Assembly: GCF_009765275.1 (NCBI RefSeq)
Contig: NZ_VOPH01000015.1
Coordinates: forward strand, 1-64,000
Source: Chachezhania sediminis
GTDB lineage: Bacteria > Pseudomonadota > Alphaproteobacteria > Rhodobacterales > Rhodobacteraceae
DNA: 64,000 nt
Reading direction: 5' to 3'
This document shows, piece by piece, positions 62,072-64,000 of this stretch (position 1 is its first letter; every line of letters begins with the position of its first letter). The notes beneath the pieces were generated by a model. It saw nothing but the letters and a program-made list of their open reading frames with translations. It searched no databases and was not told where the DNA came from. A program made the position numbers and the translations under genes.

Positions 62072-63310
62072 TTATTCGATAAAGTCCGACGTCGGAGCAC
62101 CGCCCTGGAAGGCGTTTTCATGGGAATAGTCGCAAGGGGCTTCCTGCATCTGCAGGTGCAGGCCGGTGCCCCTGTAGGGATGGGCGCGGGCCAGGTCCTC
62201 GTCCACCTCGATCCCCAGCCCGGGGGCGGTCGGGGCGGGGATATAGCCGCCTTCGACCCGGATCGTGCCCTTGATCAGCCGGTCATGGAACGGGGTTTCG
62301 ATGGTTTCGGCGATCAGCAGGTTCGGGATCGCGACCGACAGCTGGATGTTTGCGGCCCATTCGATGGGACCGGCATAAAGATGCGGTGCGACCTGCGCGG
62401 TGAAGGCCTGGGCCAGGATGGCGATCTTGCGGCCTTCCCAGATGCCGCCGGCCCGGCCCAGGGCGGGTTGCAGGATCTCGGCCGCGCCGGCGCGCAAGAC
62501 CGCGCCGAATTCCGCCGCCGTAGTCAGCCGTTCGCCGGTCGCGACCGGCACGCGGACAGCGCGGGCCACGCGGGCCATGTCCTCGGGGCTGTCCGGGGGG
62601 ATCGGTTCCTCGAACCACAGCGGCGAATAGGGTTCCAGCGCCTGGCCCATGCGGATGGCGCCGGCGACATTGAACTGGCCATGGGTGCCGAATAGCAGGT
62701 CGGCCCGGTCGCCCACTGCCTCGCGGATGGCCTTGCAGAAGGCTGTGGAGCGCGAGATGTCGGACATGGCCGGCATGTGGCCGCCGCGGATCGTGTAGGG
62801 GCCGGCGGGATCGAATTTCAGCGCCGTGAAGCCGCGGGAAACATAGTCGAGCGCGGATTCGGCCGCCATATCGGGCGAATTCCAGAACGCGTCCATGTCA
62901 TGGTGCGCCAGCGGGTAGAGATAGCTGTAGGCCCGGACCCGGTCGTTCATCCGGCCGCCGATCAGGGCATGGACCGGGCAGTCGCGATCCTTGCCCAGGA
63001 TATCCCAGCAGGCGATCTCCAGCCCCGAGAAGGCGCCGATCACGGTCGGGTCGGGGCGCTGGGTGAAGCCCGCGGAATAGGTGCGGCGGTACATCAGTTC
63101 GATATTGGCCGGATCCTCGCCCGCCATGTGGCGGTCGAAGACGTCGCGGATCACGTGAACCATCGCGTCGGGGCCGACGGACGAGGCATAGCATTCGCCC
63201 CAGCCGGTGATGCCGGTATCCGTCGTGACCTTCACGAAGATCCAGTAGCGCCCGCCCCAGCCCGGCGCAGGCGGCGCGGTGACGATGATGTCGAGATCCT
63301 GGAGCTTCAT
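62072..63310 (-). CDS. Mandelate racemase/enolase-superfamily protein
   Basis: A 412-residue two-domain enolase-superfamily enzyme. The capping domain spans about 1-125 (VTTDTGITGWGECYASSVGP); the barrel shows FTALKFDPAGPYT (K-x-K-like region with Lys and Asp), LLFGTHGQFNVAGAIRMGQA, PLWFEEPIPPDSPEDM, PVATGERLTT and the histidine-rich VAPHLYAGPIEWAANIQLS. These match acid-sugar dehydratases (galactonate/galactarate type). Substrate unresolved. ATG at 63310 begins MKLQDLDIIVTAPPAPGWGG. Upstream is an intergenic repeat. Confidence 0.87.
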   Translation of the reverse strand: MKLQDLDIIVTAPPAPGWGGRYWIFVKVTTDTGITGWGECYASSVGPDAMVHVIRDVFDRHMAGEDPANIELMYRRTYSAGFTQRPDPTVIGAFSGLEIACWDILGKDRDCPVHALIGGRMNDRVRAYSYLYPLAHHDMDAFWNSPDMAAESALDYVSRGFTALKFDPAGPYTIRGGHMPAMSDISRSTAFCKAIREAVGDRADLLFGTHGQFNVAGAIRMGQALEPYSPLWFEEPIPPDSPEDMARVARAVRVPVATGERLTTAAEFGAVLRAGAAEILQPALGRAGGIWEGRKIAILAQAFTAQVAPHLYAGPIEWAANIQLSVAIPNLLIAETIETPFHDRLIKGTIRVEGGYIPAPTAPGLGIEVDEDLARAHPYRGTGLHLQMQEAPCDYSHENAFQGGAPTSDFIE

Positions 63311-63423
63311 GACGGTGTCCTCCCGTTCCGTGGTGAGACAGGGGTAGCGGAATGTCGGCGCCGGACCAAGGATGATGGGGAAGGTTTTCCGGTCTGGCGG
63401 GGGAAGGACCGCCTGCGGCGGTG

Positions 63424-63470
63424 CGGGGACGCTGTCCCCGGACCCCTGAGGTATTTGCAGATCGAAGAAG
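63424..63470 (-). repeat. Dispersed intergenic repeat, copy E (half 2 only, inverted)
   Basis: The reverse complement of half 2 as at 31739: hairpin CGGGGAC-GCT-GTCCCCG followed by GACCCCTGAGGTATTTGCAG and GAAGAAG. It lies between the enolase-superfamily gene and the partial gene upstream, both minus strand. Confidence 0.75.
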
Positions 63471-63540
63471 CAGGGGCGGTCGGGGAATTGGGGCAGGTTC
63501 GACCTGCTTCTGCCGTGGGGCGTCGGGGATTGTGCCCGAC

Positions 63541-64000
63541 CTAGGGGGCGCTGAAGTCCGAGTTGCGTTTGCGGCTGCGCCAGGCGGCCAGGATGCGGTC
63601 GACGTTGTGGTCCACGCCGTCGAGGGTCTGGAGTTCCAGGTCGTAGCGGCGGCCGACATGGATGGTCCCGAAGTCTTTCCTGGTGCTGCCGGCGGGGCGG
63701 TCGCGGCGGGCGGCCTCGCGTGTTTCCAGGAGGTCCAGCGGGCAGTGGACGGCGACGAAGAGGACGTTGTGCAGTTCGAGCAGCCGGGTGAGGTCGGCCT
63801 GCCAGCCATCGGTGTCCAGGATATGTTCCAGGATCAGGTCGTTGCCGGCATCGGCGCAGGCGGCCAGCGCGGCATGGAAACCGTCGAAGACGGTGGCACG
63901 GGCGTCTGCCCACCGGAAATCGTTGTTCCGGAAGCGCTCCATCGGCAGGACGCCGGCATCGCGCAGATGGTCGATGGAGATGTGCCAGAACGGCCGTTCG
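63541..64000 (-). CDS. Chloramphenicol-phosphotransferase-like protein (partial, 5' end off window)
   Basis: The gene runs past base 64000. The visible 152 residues include FWHISIDHLR near the window edge, AALAACADAGNDLILEHILD, LFVAVHCPLDLLETREAARR, GTIHVGRRYDLELQTLD and a C-terminal tail rich in Arg/Lys. This matches the CPT (PF07931) P-loop kinase family, whose Walker A should lie in the missing part. Members phosphorylate hydroxyls of small molecules; annotation as antibiotic resistance would need proof. Confidence 0.75.
   Translation of the reverse strand, partial: ERPFWHISIDHLRDAGVLPMERFRNNDFRWADARATVFDGFHAALAACADAGNDLILEHILDTDGWQADLTRLLELHNVLFVAVHCPLDLLETREAARRDRPAGSTRKDFGTIHVGRRYDLELQTLDGVDHNVDRILAAWRSRKRNSDFSAP

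Noticed and set aside
18860-63470. CRISPR or insertion-sequence origin for the dispersed intergenic repeats
   Set aside because: Copies are not clustered with spacers, no transposase or terminal inverted repeats accompany them, and they behave as single structured elements.

Overview
The window is about two-thirds G+C, densely coded, with many ATGA start/stop overlaps. Gene content (a C-P lyase phosphonate cluster with TIGR03308-type and DUF1045 genes, pimeloyl-CoA-dehydrogenase-like acyl-CoA dehydrogenases, a PobA hydroxylase, a YejF-like fused peptide ABC ATPase) points to an alphaproteobacterium, most likely a marine Rhodobacteraceae/roseobacter-type chromosome. No rRNA, tRNA, CRISPR array, transposase or phage gene was recognised, so this reads as chromosomal backbone. 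Intergenic spaces carry two families of short dispersed structured repeats.

Layout. 1-1785: the end of tuf, a CatB-like O-acetyltransferase and a DUF374 acyltransferase. 1897-6318: a compact six-gene operon behind a promoter overlaid with palindromes: ribbon-helix-helix protein, CHAD protein, ParA-type ATPase, CYTH triphosphatase, NUDIX hydrolase, and a protein fusing a catalytically degenerate SixA-like domain to a second NUDIX domain. This looks like an undescribed polyphosphate or pyrophosphorylated-metabolite system with a spatial-organisation module and is the main candidate for a new system. 6446-10949: cobQ, a MarR regulator with pobA, and a PHP-domain protein. 11590-18773: a beta-oxidation operon resembling the pim (dicarboxylate/pimelate) pathway. 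19005-28420: an MscS channel, divergent from a seven-gene translationally coupled cluster of four glycosyltransferases, a histidine phosphatase, a polysaccharide deacetylase and a small methyltransferase.

28484-42344: phosphonate use. phnM; DUF1045; phnN-phnL; phnGHIJK plus corA; the PhnF repressor; a TIGR03308-like acetyltransferase; and the phnCDE1E2 importer. Two putative Pho boxes sit upstream of phnC and in the phnG/phnF gap. No PhnP is visible in the window, and the DUF1045 2H-phosphoesterase-like protein may replace it. 42632-51114: rpe, a PAS protein, a YghU-type glutathione transferase and a peptide-type ABC importer. 51330-56079: a second copy of the small methyltransferase, an LprI-like secreted protein, a MaoC-phosphotransacetylase fusion with ackA, and a glutathione S-transferase. 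56446-60055: a DUF3307 membrane protein divergent from a 1006-residue ABC-exporter-like protein whose ATPase motifs have all decayed but which keeps a cyclic-nucleotide-binding domain. 60210-64000: an amidase with an ArsR regulator, a mandelate racemase/enolase-superfamily enzyme, and a partial chloramphenicol-phosphotransferase-like protein running off the end.

All functions are inferred from sequence by eye. Family names rest on motif recognition, and no database search was run.
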